DNA of 36,402 nt from Armatimonadota bacterium (GTDB taxonomy: Bacteria > Armatimonadota > Hebobacteria > GCA-020354555 > CP070648): assembly GCA_020354555.1 (NCBI GenBank), contig CP070648.1:3062501-3098902 (forward strand), given 5' to 3'. The notes under the pieces were generated by a model that did not search any database, was not told the DNA's origin, and saw nothing but the letters and a program-made list of their open reading frames with translations. Positions 23,789 through 31,702 of this stretch are shown one piece after another (the first letter of the stretch is position 1; each line of letters opens with the position of its first letter). The position numbers and the translations under genes were made by a program.

Positions 23789-24663
23789 GAAACGACGCGC
23801 GGCGAGCGGTGGTGTTGCTGCTGCTTCCGGCGTGCGGGTTGTACGCGCTGCTCTTCCTCTATCCCGTCGCGAGCAGTCTCGTGCTGAGCCTCTATGACTG
23901 GGACGGCTTCACGCAGCACCGGCAGTTCGTCGGGCTGGGCAATTTCAGCAGGCTGCTGACCGACGATCCGATGTTCTGGACCGCGCTCAAGCACAACCTG
24001 TTCTTCCTCAGCGTGCCCACGGCGGTGATCCTCGTGACGGCTCTGTTCTTCGCGGCGGCCCTGAGCAGCGACGTGTGGGGCGCGCGGTTTTTCCGCATCA
24101 CGTATTTCTTCCCGAACATCATCAGCATGGTGGCGATCACCTTGCTGTGGTTCTTCATCTACAACCCCAACTTCGGGCTGCTCAACGGCGTGCTGGGGAA
24201 GCTCACGGGGGGCAAAGTCAGCATCGTGTGGTTGGACCCCAACCACATCATGGGCTCGCTGGTGGCGCCCATCGTGTGGTGCAGCCTGGGGTTCTACCTC
24301 ATCCTCTTTCTGGCGGGCATGGAGAATATCCCGCAGACCTATTACGACGCGGCGAAGGTGGACGGCGCCAATGCGTGGCAGCAGTTCCGCAGCATCACCG
24401 TGCCGCTGCTGTGGGACGTGATCACGATGGCGGTCGTCTTCCTCATCATCGGCGGCCTGCGCATCTTCGACCTGATCTACGTCATGGCGCTGGGCTATCC
24501 GAACGAGCAGAGCCAGGTCATCGCGACGTATCTTTACGAACAGGCGTTTAACAACGCCCACATGGGCTACGGCATCGCCATCGCGGTGGTGCTGTTCGTT
24601 CTGGTCTTCGCCGCCACGTCGGTCGCCATGCGCATCATGCGCCGGGAGCAGCTGGAGTACTGA
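23785..24663 (+). CDS. ABC sugar transporter permease (MalF/UgpA type)
   Basis: Inner-membrane permease of 292 residues with about six transmembrane helices; the first is VVLLLLPACGLYALLFLYPVA and the following SLVLSLYDWDGF is typical of the MalF/UgpA type. The EAA loop that contacts the ATPase reads YYDAAKVDGANAWQQFRSIT. The ATG at 23785 overlaps the binding-protein stop (ATGA), and the TGA stop shares its last base with the next ATG (TGATG). Translation of all three importer genes is thus coupled. Confidence 0.93.
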   Translation: MRNDARRAVVLLLLPACGLYALLFLYPVASSLVLSLYDWDGFTQHRQFVGLGNFSRLLTDDPMFWTALKHNLFFLSVPTAVILVTALFFAAALSSDVWGARFFRITYFFPNIISMVAITLLWFFIYNPNFGLLNGVLGKLTGGKVSIVWLDPNHIMGSLVAPIVWCSLGFYLILFLAGMENIPQTYYDAAKVDGANAWQQFRSITVPLLWDVITMAVVFLIIGGLRIFDLIYVMALGYPNEQSQVIATYLYEQAFNNAHMGYGIAIAVVLFVLVFAATSVAMRIMRREQLEY

Positions 24664-25520
24664 TGGCAGCGACGAGTCACAACAAGTCGCCTGCGCGCGC
24701 AGCCGGGCTTGCGGTCCTCTACGCGATCCTCGTCGCCTACGCCGGCGTCGTCATCCTGCCCATGATCTGGCTGCTCTACACGTCGCTCAAGACCAACCAG
24801 GAGATCTTCGCCGGCGCATGGTCGCTGCCCCAGGCGGCGCACTGGGAGAACTACGTGTACGCGTGGGTGCGCGCGGGGATCGGCCGGTACTTCCTGAACA
24901 GCGTGTTCGTGACGGTGGTGTCGGTGGCGCTGATCCTGCTGGTGTCCGCGATGGCGGCGTACGCGCTGACGCGCTTCCCGTTCCGCGGCAACCGGATGAT
25001 CTTCTACGCCTTCCTCGGGGGGCTGATGATACCGACGCAGTTGGCGCTGGTGCCGCTGTTCTTTCTGATCAACAGCATGCGCTTGCTCGACACGTATGCC
25101 GGGCTGATATTGGTGTACGTCGCGTTCTCGCTGCCGTTCACGGTGTTTGTGCTCTCGGCGTTCTTCCGCACGCTGCCGCACGAGCTGGCGGAGGCGGCGC
25201 TGATTGACGGCTGCACGCACATGCAGGCGTTCTGGCGCGTGATGATGCCGCTCGCCAAGCCGGGGCTGGTAACGGCGGCGATTTTCAACTTCCTGGGCAT
25301 CTGGAACGAGTATCTGTTCGCGTTGGTGCTGATCTCGAGCGAGAAGCTGCGCACGCTGCCGCTCGGCCTGGCGAACCTGCTCATCGTGTCGCACTACGAG
25401 TCGGACTGGGGGGCGCTGTTCGCGGGGCTGGTGATGGTGATGATCCCGACGCTGCTCGCATACAGCCTGCTGCAGGGCCAGTTGACCAAGGGCATCACCG
25501 TCGGCGCGCTGAAGGGCTGA
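24663..25520 (+). CDS. ABC sugar transporter permease (MalG/UgpE type)
   Basis: Second inner-membrane permease of the importer, 285 residues, about six helices beginning AGLAVLYAILVAYAGVVILPMIWLLYTSLK. The EAA loop is ELAEAALIDGCTHMQAFWRV followed by MPLAKPGL, a near-consensus MalG-type sequence, and the protein closes with LLQGQLTKGITVGALKG, a common ending in this family. It starts one base inside the preceding stop codon. No ATP-binding subunit follows; in many Gram-positive and related systems a shared MsmK/UgpC-type ATPase encoded elsewhere serves several importers, which I infer here. Confidence 0.93.
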   Translation: MAATSHNKSPARAAGLAVLYAILVAYAGVVILPMIWLLYTSLKTNQEIFAGAWSLPQAAHWENYVYAWVRAGIGRYFLNSVFVTVVSVALILLVSAMAAYALTRFPFRGNRMIFYAFLGGLMIPTQLALVPLFFLINSMRLLDTYAGLILVYVAFSLPFTVFVLSAFFRTLPHELAEAALIDGCTHMQAFWRVMMPLAKPGLVTAAIFNFLGIWNEYLFALVLISSEKLRTLPLGLANLLIVSHYESDWGALFAGLVMVMIPTLLAYSLLQGQLTKGITVGALKG

Positions 25521-25566
25521 AAGTGCCGCGGCCATTGACCGAGGCGAGCTGGACGGCGCTCGACCG

Positions 25567-25872
25567 ATGATCGCCGAGTACAAGAATCGAATCCACGTCT
25601 TGGTAGTTGCCGGTGTCCTCGTGCAACTCCTGGTGCCGTTCGTCGCTTTCCACGAATCTGGAGCCGCGTACGGCGCAGGCTTTGCTCTCGGGGCGGCCGG
25701 GACGCTGTCTCTCGTCGCTGGCTTCTGCTACTACGCCAAGGCCAGAGGACATCACCCGGCATGGGGGCTGCTGGGTCTGGTGCTCGGCCTGATAGCGATC
25801 ATCATCCTCGCATGGCTGCCGGACCGGACGCAGGACGAACCGGGCGGGGACGCGGCCCCGACGGCGGACTGA
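25567..25872 (+). CDS. Small membrane protein of unknown function
   Basis: A 101-residue protein with about three hydrophobic segments: VLVVAGVLVQLLVPFVAF, YGAGFALGAAGTLSLVAGFCYYA and WGLLGLVLGLIAIIILAWL. A YYAKARGHHPAWGLLGL junction and PDR ending occur in many small bacterial membrane proteins of unknown role. A charged tail (PDRTQDEPGGDAAPTAD) follows the last helix. It begins 46 nt after the permease and may belong to the importer operon. The SD (GAGGCGAG) is distant, so the start is less certain. No function can be assigned. Confidence 0.65.
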   Translation: MIAEYKNRIHVLVVAGVLVQLLVPFVAFHESGAAYGAGFALGAAGTLSLVAGFCYYAKARGHHPAWGLLGLVLGLIAIIILAWLPDRTQDEPGGDAAPTAD

Positions 25873-25933
25873 GACGGCTCCGGAAGTGTGTGGCTGCTGT
25901 CCGTGAATGGCGGCCAGCTGTCAGCGAACGCGA

Positions 25934-27682
25934 CTAGCGGCCCGGCTCCCGCAGGGCTATGTAGTCGTACATCACGTAGCTGTTCTTCTCCGGGTACACG
26001 ACCAGCACGTTGGAGCCCGCGACGAGCGCCTGGCGAGGAACGCGGATGCGATAGTGCTGCGGCACGCCGACGTCTGCGACGCAGTAGGTACCCGCTTGGC
26101 CGCCGTCGGCGAGTTGCAGCGAGGCGAGCTTGCGTCCGTTCAACTCAACGCGATAGACGGGAGGAGAGATGTGGGCCGCCGACATTGTGTCGGCGAAGAC
26201 GATGTGGAGCAGAAGCGAACGTTGCGGCACGGCCTGTAGATCGAAACGGATGGTCCAGGGGTGCACCTTGCTCCCCGCGAAGTCGTCCAGCGGGCCGGGG
26301 TGAATCCAATACCAGTCGCGATCCGGGCGGCTCTCGCCCACGGTGTAAGCGTGGGTTTCCTGGAACTCCTCGGCGTATAGCTTGAAACCCTCGAAGTCCC
26401 AGCAATGCGGGCCGCCGGCGAACTCCTCGCAGCTGTCATCTAATGTGCCGATTTCCCACAGCAGCTTGCCGCGCGGGATGCTCGGGGCCAGTCGGACTTG
26501 CGCGACGTTCAGCCCCTCTTCGGTCACCGACACTGTCCGTGCTTTCGCCGAGGCGTGCGGCCCCTGCCGCGCGATGAGGTCGTATTCGCCCGGAAATACG
26601 CCGGAGATTCGGAAGGCCTGGCCCGGGCTGCATGTGGTCCAGAAGATGTAACGGTCGTTGCGCAGCACGACGCGCACGGGTTCTTGCAAGCTGCTGGGGG
26701 CGACCTCGCCCCGAACGGTCGCTGGTTGACCGACTTCCTCCGCTAGCCACGGCGGGGGCCAGTGGCGCCGATCCTCGTCACCACGAGCTGAGGCCGCGGC
26801 GTACATCTGACGAATCGAGCCGCCCCGGGTCAGCATGTAGAAGACCGGCCCGTACAGCTTGCGCCATCCCCGGCGGACGCGCGCCGACGACGGCCGCGAG
26901 GTAGGGAATACGCCGTAGTGCCCGGCCTCGAACATGGTGAGGATGATGCCGTCGTGCAGTGTGAGATCGCGCTGATCCGGACCGCGACACCAGTGCTTGA
27001 GGCCATAGACCGCCCACACGCTTTCCCGCGTCATCGGGTCAACCAGGCCGTGCGCGCTCCACGGCTCCCATCGACGGCTCAGCGTGTACTTCCAGTCGTG
27101 GTCGGCCCAGCGGCCGGTGCGCTGGGGCGTCAAGGCGTAGTCGGCGAAACGCTCCGCACACCGCAGCACCGCGCGCAGCTGCCCGAGTTCCATCTCACCC
27201 GCGCCGGGCTGATGCGCGGCAGTGATGTAGGAATAGAACCCCGGATCGCCTCGCTGGAGCACAACGTGCCAATCCACGATGAGCGGGGATGCCCAGGCCG
27301 CGCCGGGGTCGTAGAACCGTCCGCGCACCGCGACGTCCACGTACTGCCGGGTTCGCGCACAGACGCGAGCGCTCTCCATCGTCGGATTGCCGTGCTTGGT
27401 GAAGCCGTAGTAGCCCTCGGGCACGTTGCAGTCCAGGTACATGCCGTCCTCGGCCAAGACGTTCGCAGCGCCCGTGAATCGGAACTCGCGGACGCCGACC
27501 CGCTCCGTATCGAACGCGACTTCGACGATGCCGTTGCTGAGGGTCCAAACCGGGCCGTGCCGAATGAGCTTGACGGCAGGGCACGCGTTCGGGCTGGGCG
27601 CGGCCGGCGCACTCGCGCCAGCTCGCGGAAGCAGCATCGCTGCGGCAACTATCAGCCACGGACGACAGTTCACGTATCGCAT
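25934..27682 (-). CDS. Exported polysaccharide lyase family 4-like protein (rhamnogalacturonan lyase type)
   Basis: Probably cleaves the rhamnogalacturonan I backbone by beta-elimination outside the cell. The 582-residue protein has a signal peptide ([17 protein letters not shown]), then a beta-sandwich catalytic-type domain (about 30-310) with [19 protein letters not shown] and [14 protein letters not shown] fibronectin-III-like domain follows (about 320-395, PATVRGEV...[13 protein letters not shown]), then a jelly-roll domain opened by [17 protein letters not shown] (near residue 404), which resembles the LW.IG..D....EF start of PL4 domain III. I could not map the catalytic Lys/His with certainty. 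The ATG at 27682 follows AGGAAGGGA and fits the signal peptide better than the ATG at 27709. It is divergent from the GH130 gene. Confidence 0.75.
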   Translation of the reverse strand: MRYVNCRPWLIVAAAMLLPRAGASAPAAPSPNACPAVKLIRHGPVWTLSNGIVEVAFDTERVGVREFRFTGAANVLAEDGMYLDCNVPEGYYGFTKHGNPTMESARVCARTRQYVDVAVRGRFYDPGAAWASPLIVDWHVVLQRGDPGFYSYITAAHQPGAGEMELGQLRAVLRCAERFADYALTPQRTGRWADHDWKYTLSRRWEPWSAHGLVDPMTRESVWAVYGLKHWCRGPDQRDLTLHDGIILTMFEAGHYGVFPTSRPSSARVRRGWRKLYGPVFYMLTRGGSIRQMYAAASARGDEDRRHWPPPWLAEEVGQPATVRGEVAPSSLQEPVRVVLRNDRYIFWTTCSPGQAFRISGVFPGEYDLIARQGPHASAKARTVSVTEEGLNVAQVRLAPSIPRGKLLWEIGTLDDSCEEFAGGPHCWDFEGFKLYAEEFQETHAYTVGESRPDRDWYWIHPGPLDDFAGSKVHPWTIRFDLQAVPQRSLLLHIVFADTMSAAHISPPVYRVELNGRKLASLQLADGGQAGTYCVADVGVPQHYRIRVPRQALVAGSNVLVVYPEKNSYVMYDYIALREPGR

Positions 27683-27707
27683 TCCCTTCCTGCGGCGCGG
27701 CGTTTCC

Positions 27708-27737
27708 ATTATCGCACACTCGACCAGGCGTGACCAA
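27708..27737 (-). promoter_or_regulatory. Candidate promoter for the PL4-like gene
   Basis: On the minus strand TTGGTC (27737-27732) is 18 nt from GATAAT (27713-27708). The -10 matches five of six consensus bases; the -35 is poor (TTG conserved). The expected start lies about 20 nt before the start codon at 27682. Confidence 0.4.
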
Positions 27738-27782
27738 TCCGGTCAGCGGCTGTCAGGCGGCCTTGTCCCGGCGTTCGCGGCA

Positions 27783-27811
27783 TTGCTTTCCCGCGCGGCT
27801 TGGGCTAGAAT
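27783..27811 (+). promoter_or_regulatory. Candidate sigma-70-type promoter for the GH130 gene
   Basis: TTGCTT (27783-27788) and TAGAAT (27806-27811) are separated by 17 nt. The -10 hexamer is the same as in the DUF1559 promoter. A transcription start near 27818 would leave a leader of about 50 nt before the ATG at 27871. Confidence 0.6.
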
Positions 27812-27870
27812 CGCAGCGGCGCGCGGGCTCGATGGAACGCGCGGCATCCCCGAGTAGAGAGGAATATGAA

Positions 27871-28869
27871 ATGAGCGCTTCGCGGAGTCCAACGATCATT
27901 GGCGAGCCGCTGCCGAACATGCCGTGGGAGGACAAGCCGCAGGGCTATGCGGGTGTGATGTGGCGGCACAGCGGCAACCCGGTCATCCCGCGCGACTTAT
28001 TCCCCGGTGCCAACAGCATCTTTAACAGCGCGGTGGTGCCGTTCGACGGCGCGTTCGCGGGGGTGTTTCGCTGCGACGACACGCGGCGGTTCATGCAGCT
28101 CCACGCCGGGCAGAGTAAGGACGGCGTGGCGTGGCACATCAACTCGGAGCGCATTCATTTCGCCTGCGACGACGATCCCGACGTGACGCGCTGGGAGTAC
28201 GGCTACGACCCGCGCGTGTGCTGGATCGAGGACCGGTATTACGTGACGTGGTGCAACGGCTACCACGGCCCGACCATCGGAGTGGCGTGGACGACCGACT
28301 TCGAGACCTTCCACAAGATGGAGAACGCGCTGCTGCCGTTCAACCGCAACGGGGTGCTGTTCCCGCGCAAGATCGGCGGCAAGTACGTGATGCTCAATCG
28401 CCCGAGCGATAACGGGCACACGCCGTTCGGGGATATCTTCCTCAGCCACAGCCCGGATCTCGTCCATTGGGGCTGCCACCGCCACGTCATGTCGCCGAGC
28501 GGCGGCTGGCAGAGCACGAAGATCGGCGCGGGGCCGGTGCCTATCGAGACGACCGAGGGGTGGCTGTTGATCTACCACGGCGTGCTGACGAGCTGCAACG
28601 GGTTCGTGTACAGCGCGGGGGCAGCACTGCTCGACCTTGAACAGCCGTGGAAGGTGATGTACCGCACCGCGCCCTACATCATGTCGCCGCAGGAGCTGTA
28701 CGAGTGCGTCGGCGACACGCCCAACGTCGTGTTTCCGTGTGCCGCCCTCGCCGACGCGCCCACGGGGAGGATCGCGGTGTACTACGGCTGCGCGGACACG
28801 GTCACCGGTCTTGCATTCGCGCACGTGGACGAGTTGATAGAGTTCACGAGGTCGAACTCGCGGGTGTAA
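27871..28869 (+). CDS. GH130 family beta-mannoside phosphorylase or hydrolase
   Basis: Cytoplasmic five-bladed-propeller enzyme of 332 residues in glycoside hydrolase family 130, which includes phosphorylases of beta-mannosides (mannosylglucose, mannobiose, mannooligosaccharides). Signatures are [47 protein letters not shown] (Asp113 is the likely proton donor), [30 protein letters not shown] and [20 protein letters not shown]. The pattern resembles the mannosylglucose-phosphorylase subfamily (GH130_1), but subfamily and substrate need a tree. There is no signal peptide, consistent with action on imported oligosaccharides. The ATG at 27871 follows AGAGAGGA at 7 nt spacing. A candidate promoter precedes it, and the PL4-like gene is divergent. 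Confidence 0.9.
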   Translation: MSASRSPTIIGEPLPNMPWEDKPQGYAGVMWRHSGNPVIPRDLFPGANSIFNSAVVPFDGAFAGVFRCDDTRRFMQLHAGQSKDGVAWHINSERIHFACDDDPDVTRWEYGYDPRVCWIEDRYYVTWCNGYHGPTIGVAWTTDFETFHKMENALLPFNRNGVLFPRKIGGKYVMLNRPSDNGHTPFGDIFLSHSPDLVHWGCHRHVMSPSGGWQSTKIGAGPVPIETTEGWLLIYHGVLTSCNGFVYSAGAALLDLEQPWKVMYRTAPYIMSPQELYECVGDTPNVVFPCAALADAPTGRIAVYYGCADTVTGLAFAHVDELIEFTRSNSRV

Positions 28870-28920
28870 GCGGATGGATGTGGCGCGGCATCCGGAAGAT
28901 CCGCGCCTCCGCGAAGGCTA

Positions 28921-29238
28921 TCACAGGGATCGTTTCTCGCGCGCCACGTCCTTTGGGTCATTGCCATCGCGCAGGCCGAGGAAGCGCGGGTGGCGCAGCC
29001 TGCCGTCCGGCGTCCATTCGGTGAATCCCACGTGGCACACCGACTCCCGCCTCACCCAGTGCACGGCCAGGCGCGGGACAGCCGTTTCGGCGAATGGCCG
29101 ATCATCGGTCTGTCGCGGAGCGAGCATATCGGTGAGGGGGTCGAGCGTGTCGTCGTCATAGCCGGTACCCACGCGCTCCGCGTAACGCAGGTCGCCGCCC
29201 TCGTAGTATCCGATGAGCAGCGCGCCGAAGGCGATGCG
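28921..29238 (-). pseudogene. Relic of an ATP-dependent DNA ligase (LigD-type), C-terminal OB domain only
   Basis: About 105 codons encode the end of an ATP-dependent DNA ligase: FGALLIGYYEGGDLRYAERV, then GTGYDDDTL, VHWVRRESVCHVGFTEWTPD and GRLRHPRFLGLRDGNDP, closing with a normal stop at 28921. This is the C-terminal oligonucleotide-binding part characteristic of LigD-like ligases. The nucleotidyltransferase domain with the active-site Lys is absent: similarity begins sharply at about 29238, next to a strong hairpin, and the sequence beyond belongs to the HEAT-repeat gene. The frame has only a TTG inside the hairpin as a possible start. I read it as a 5'-deleted remnant; the remaining frame is intact, so the loss may be recent. 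A misassembly is the alternative. Confidence 0.8.
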
Positions 29239-29240
29239 GC

Positions 29241-29270
29241 AGCCGGGCGGGGCCAAAGCCCCGCCCGGCT
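29241..29270. repeat. 13-bp inverted repeat after the HEAT-repeat gene
   Basis: AGCCGGGCGGGGC (29241-29253) pairs fully with GCCCCGCCCGGCT (29258-29270) around a 4-nt loop. It lies 37 nt beyond the HEAT-gene stop (29308) on the minus strand, where a terminator is expected, but no T run follows. It also marks the broken 5' edge of the ligase relic. Confidence 0.7.
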
Positions 29271-29307
29271 ATCGCCGGCTTCACAACGGACGCCGGCCGC
29301 ACTCGCG

Positions 29308-31686
29308 CTATTGCTTGCGCTGCTCGAGCCGCAGGGGAACGTTGTTCGCATCCGTGATGCGCAGGCCGCCGGCCCAATCGGCGCCGCCGTTGAGCACCTT
29401 CATTAGGATGGCGTTCATCCCCGACCGCAGGCGCGTGGGCACGAGGTCCTGATCCGGACCGTAGCCGCGATCGACGTCATTGAAGTGGATGCGCTTGCCG
29501 TTGAGCCAGCACACGACGGCGTCGTCGCTGCCGATCTTAAAGATGACGTCGCGGGCGGTGTCGCTTGTCACCTCGGCGTAGGCGTACGCGGCGACATCAT
29601 CCCTGGGGGCCACCGCCTCGCGGAAGTCGAGCATGCCGAGCGGGTCGGCGACGTGCACGTACTTCCAGCTGAAGGGGGTGCCGTCCACGGTGACCGGTGC
29701 ATTGACGTTTATTGCGCGATCGGTCGGCACGACGTCGCGGGTGGTCATCGCCTCGCGAGCGGAGAACGGACCGAGCACCCACCAGTGGGTGATGAAGCCG
29801 GTCTCCGCCGCGATGTCCATCTCGACGCCGAGATCACGCAGGCGCTCGACCGCAGTGCTCAACACGCCGCGGTCGGAGGTCGCGGGGATGACTTCCCGGT
29901 ACAGCTCGATGGCTTTGTCCTTATCGCCGGCCTGGGCCAGCTTATCGGCGATCGGCATGGCGGCCGCAGCCGCCTCGCTCATGACGCCACCTTGGATCAG
30001 GAACGGCTCGACGAACGGCGCCGAGTCAACGCTGGCGATGGCGGCGATGCCGCGCAGGGCGGTGCGGCGATTCTCGTCGTCAGGCGCAAGCCGCAGCGCG
30101 CGGTGGTACATATCGAGTGTGTCGGCGCCTTCAGTCGCGCGGCGGCGATCGGCAATCGTGAGGTAGCCTTGGAGCGCGGCGGCCTTGACCGCGGGCGATC
30201 CGCCGCTCGCGAGGCGCATAAGTCCGGTTTCGATGCGCGATGCTTGCGCCGGCTCGATCTCAAGCGCCAGCAAGCGGGTGATGCCGAGCAGCCCCGCGAC
30301 GACGATCTGTTCGTTGGAGTCGGCCGCCGCCTCGAGGAAGGTGGGCAGGAGTGCCGGGGCTTCCCAGTGCGCCATGACGCGCAGGAGCGGAGCGCGCAGC
30401 GCCGGGGAGGTGTCAGCCAGGGCCTTGATTTCCGCGCGGGCCGCGGGAGCAGTGGAGAGGCGCACGACAGATGCCAGCGCCGCGTCGCGCACCTCGCGCG
30501 ACGGATCACGCAAGCGCGGCGTGAGGGCCGACAGAGCCGCGGCGTCGCCGGTCTGTCCCAGGGCTGCGGTTGCGGCAACGCGCACAGACTTGTCGCGGTC
30601 GCGGCTTGCTGCGGCTAGTTGTCTCACGGCCGCAGGGTCGCCGCGCCGGCCGAGCACGTCGGCGAGCAGCGCCCTTGGGCAGGTATCGCAGCTTAGCATA
30701 CGGTCGGCGATCAGCGTGGTCGCCTGCGGACCGGGCGCGGCCACGAGCGCTTCGATCGCCGCACCCCTCAGGTTACGTTCGGGCCCGGCGAGCGCGTCGA
30801 GCGCTGCGGTGACGCCCATCTCGCGGCCCGCTCTGCCGAGGCCGATCAGGCCGGCGCAGCGCAGTTGCTCGGCCGGGGCGGCCTCATAGGCGTGGCGGAA
30901 TGCCTTCGCCGCGGCGCCGCGCTTGCGATCCGAGAGCAACGCCTCGGCCAGGCGGACGTAGGCGTCCCACGCGGTTACGTTGTCCCCGCCCTGGGTGTCA
31001 TCAAGTCGCCTGCGCAGAAACTGCTCGGAGCGGCCTGTCGGTATGCGCGCGATGGCCTGAAGTGCCGCTGCGCGAACCGCGGGGTCGTCGGCAGCGGCTG
31101 CGCTCTCGAGCGCCGGCAGCGCGGATGCCGCGCCGCGCGCGCCGAGGGCATTGACAAGGCCGATCTTCATGTCACCGGTCGCACCCGGCATGGCGCCGGC
31201 AAGCGCACCGAGACTGGCTTTGCCGGGAATGCGCACCAGCGCCCAGCGGGCGATCTCGCCGAGATCAGGGTCACCGAGCAGGCCCGCCAGCGCGGGGACC
31301 GCCTCGTCGCGTCCCACGAAGGACAGCATCCTGATTGCGAACGTGCGCACCTGTGCCGGCTGCGAGGAGACTGCCCGCTCGACCAGCGCGCGGGAAACCG
31401 CGGCGCGGTTGAGATCCGATGCCGGGGCCGCCGCCTGATGCACCATCGCCTGCACGGCGAGACGCGCGGCGAGGGCGGCCGTCTCGTTCTCGCCGTCCAT
31501 GAGTTCGAACAGCGGCGCGACCGCCTCCGCGCCGGCCCGGCTTGCGGCTTCGACCGCGGCCATCCGGGTTTCCGTGTCGGAGCTGCGCAGATTGTTGAGC
31601 AGCGCCGCCGGGTCCTCGGCCGCGAGCGCGGCCCACGTGAAAGCGGCGATCACAAACAACGTCAACAAGCATGTCACACGGCGCAT
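29308..31686 (-). CDS. Exported HEAT-repeat protein with C-terminal beta-sandwich domain
   Basis: Secreted protein of 792 residues; function unknown. A signal peptide (CLLTLFVIAAFTWAALA) is followed by about 500 residues of HEAT or PBS-lyase-type repeats, recognisable by repeated AVPALAGLLGDPDLGEIARW, RDAALASVVRL and VRVAATAALGQTGDAAALSA segments. A helical tetratricopeptide-like stretch (DMYHRALRLAPDDENR, AQAGDKDKAIELYREV) comes next. The last 160 residues are a beta-rich domain with WWVLGPFSA, VIFKIGSDDAVVCWLNGKRI and a closing GMNAILMKVLNGG, which resembles modules of large exported proteins in Planctomycetes and Verrucomicrobia. The start at 31686 is preceded by AGGAGG (10 nt). Only 16 nt separate it from the upstream Gfo/Idh/MocA gene, so they are probably co-transcribed. 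Confidence 0.85.
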   Translation of the reverse strand: MRRVTCLLTLFVIAAFTWAALAAEDPAALLNNLRSSDTETRMAAVEAASRAGAEAVAPLFELMDGENETAALAARLAVQAMVHQAAAPASDLNRAAVSRALVERAVSSQPAQVRTFAIRMLSFVGRDEAVPALAGLLGDPDLGEIARWALVRIPGKASLGALAGAMPGATGDMKIGLVNALGARGAASALPALESAAAADDPAVRAAALQAIARIPTGRSEQFLRRRLDDTQGGDNVTAWDAYVRLAEALLSDRKRGAAAKAFRHAYEAAPAEQLRCAGLIGLGRAGREMGVTAALDALAGPERNLRGAAIEALVAAPGPQATTLIADRMLSCDTCPRALLADVLGRRGDPAAVRQLAAASRDRDKSVRVAATAALGQTGDAAALSALTPRLRDPSREVRDAALASVVRLSTAPAARAEIKALADTSPALRAPLLRVMAHWEAPALLPTFLEAAADSNEQIVVAGLLGITRLLALEIEPAQASRIETGLMRLASGGSPAVKAAALQGYLTIADRRRATEGADTLDMYHRALRLAPDDENRRTALRGIAAIASVDSAPFVEPFLIQGGVMSEAAAAAMPIADKLAQAGDKDKAIELYREVIPATSDRGVLSTAVERLRDLGVEMDIAAETGFITHWWVLGPFSAREAMTTRDVVPTDRAINVNAPVTVDGTPFSWKYVHVADPLGMLDFREAVAPRDDVAAYAYAEVTSDTARDVIFKIGSDDAVVCWLNGKRIHFNDVDRGYGPDQDLVPTRLRSGMNAILMKVLNGGADWAGGLRITDANNVPLRLEQRKQ

Positions 31687-31702
31687 CAATGAAGGCCTCC
31701 TC

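Noticed and set aside
23404-24561. Open minus-strand frame antisense to the importer genes
   Set aside because: His/Arg/Gln-rich product typical of shadow translation; the + strand genes have EAA loops and coupled starts.
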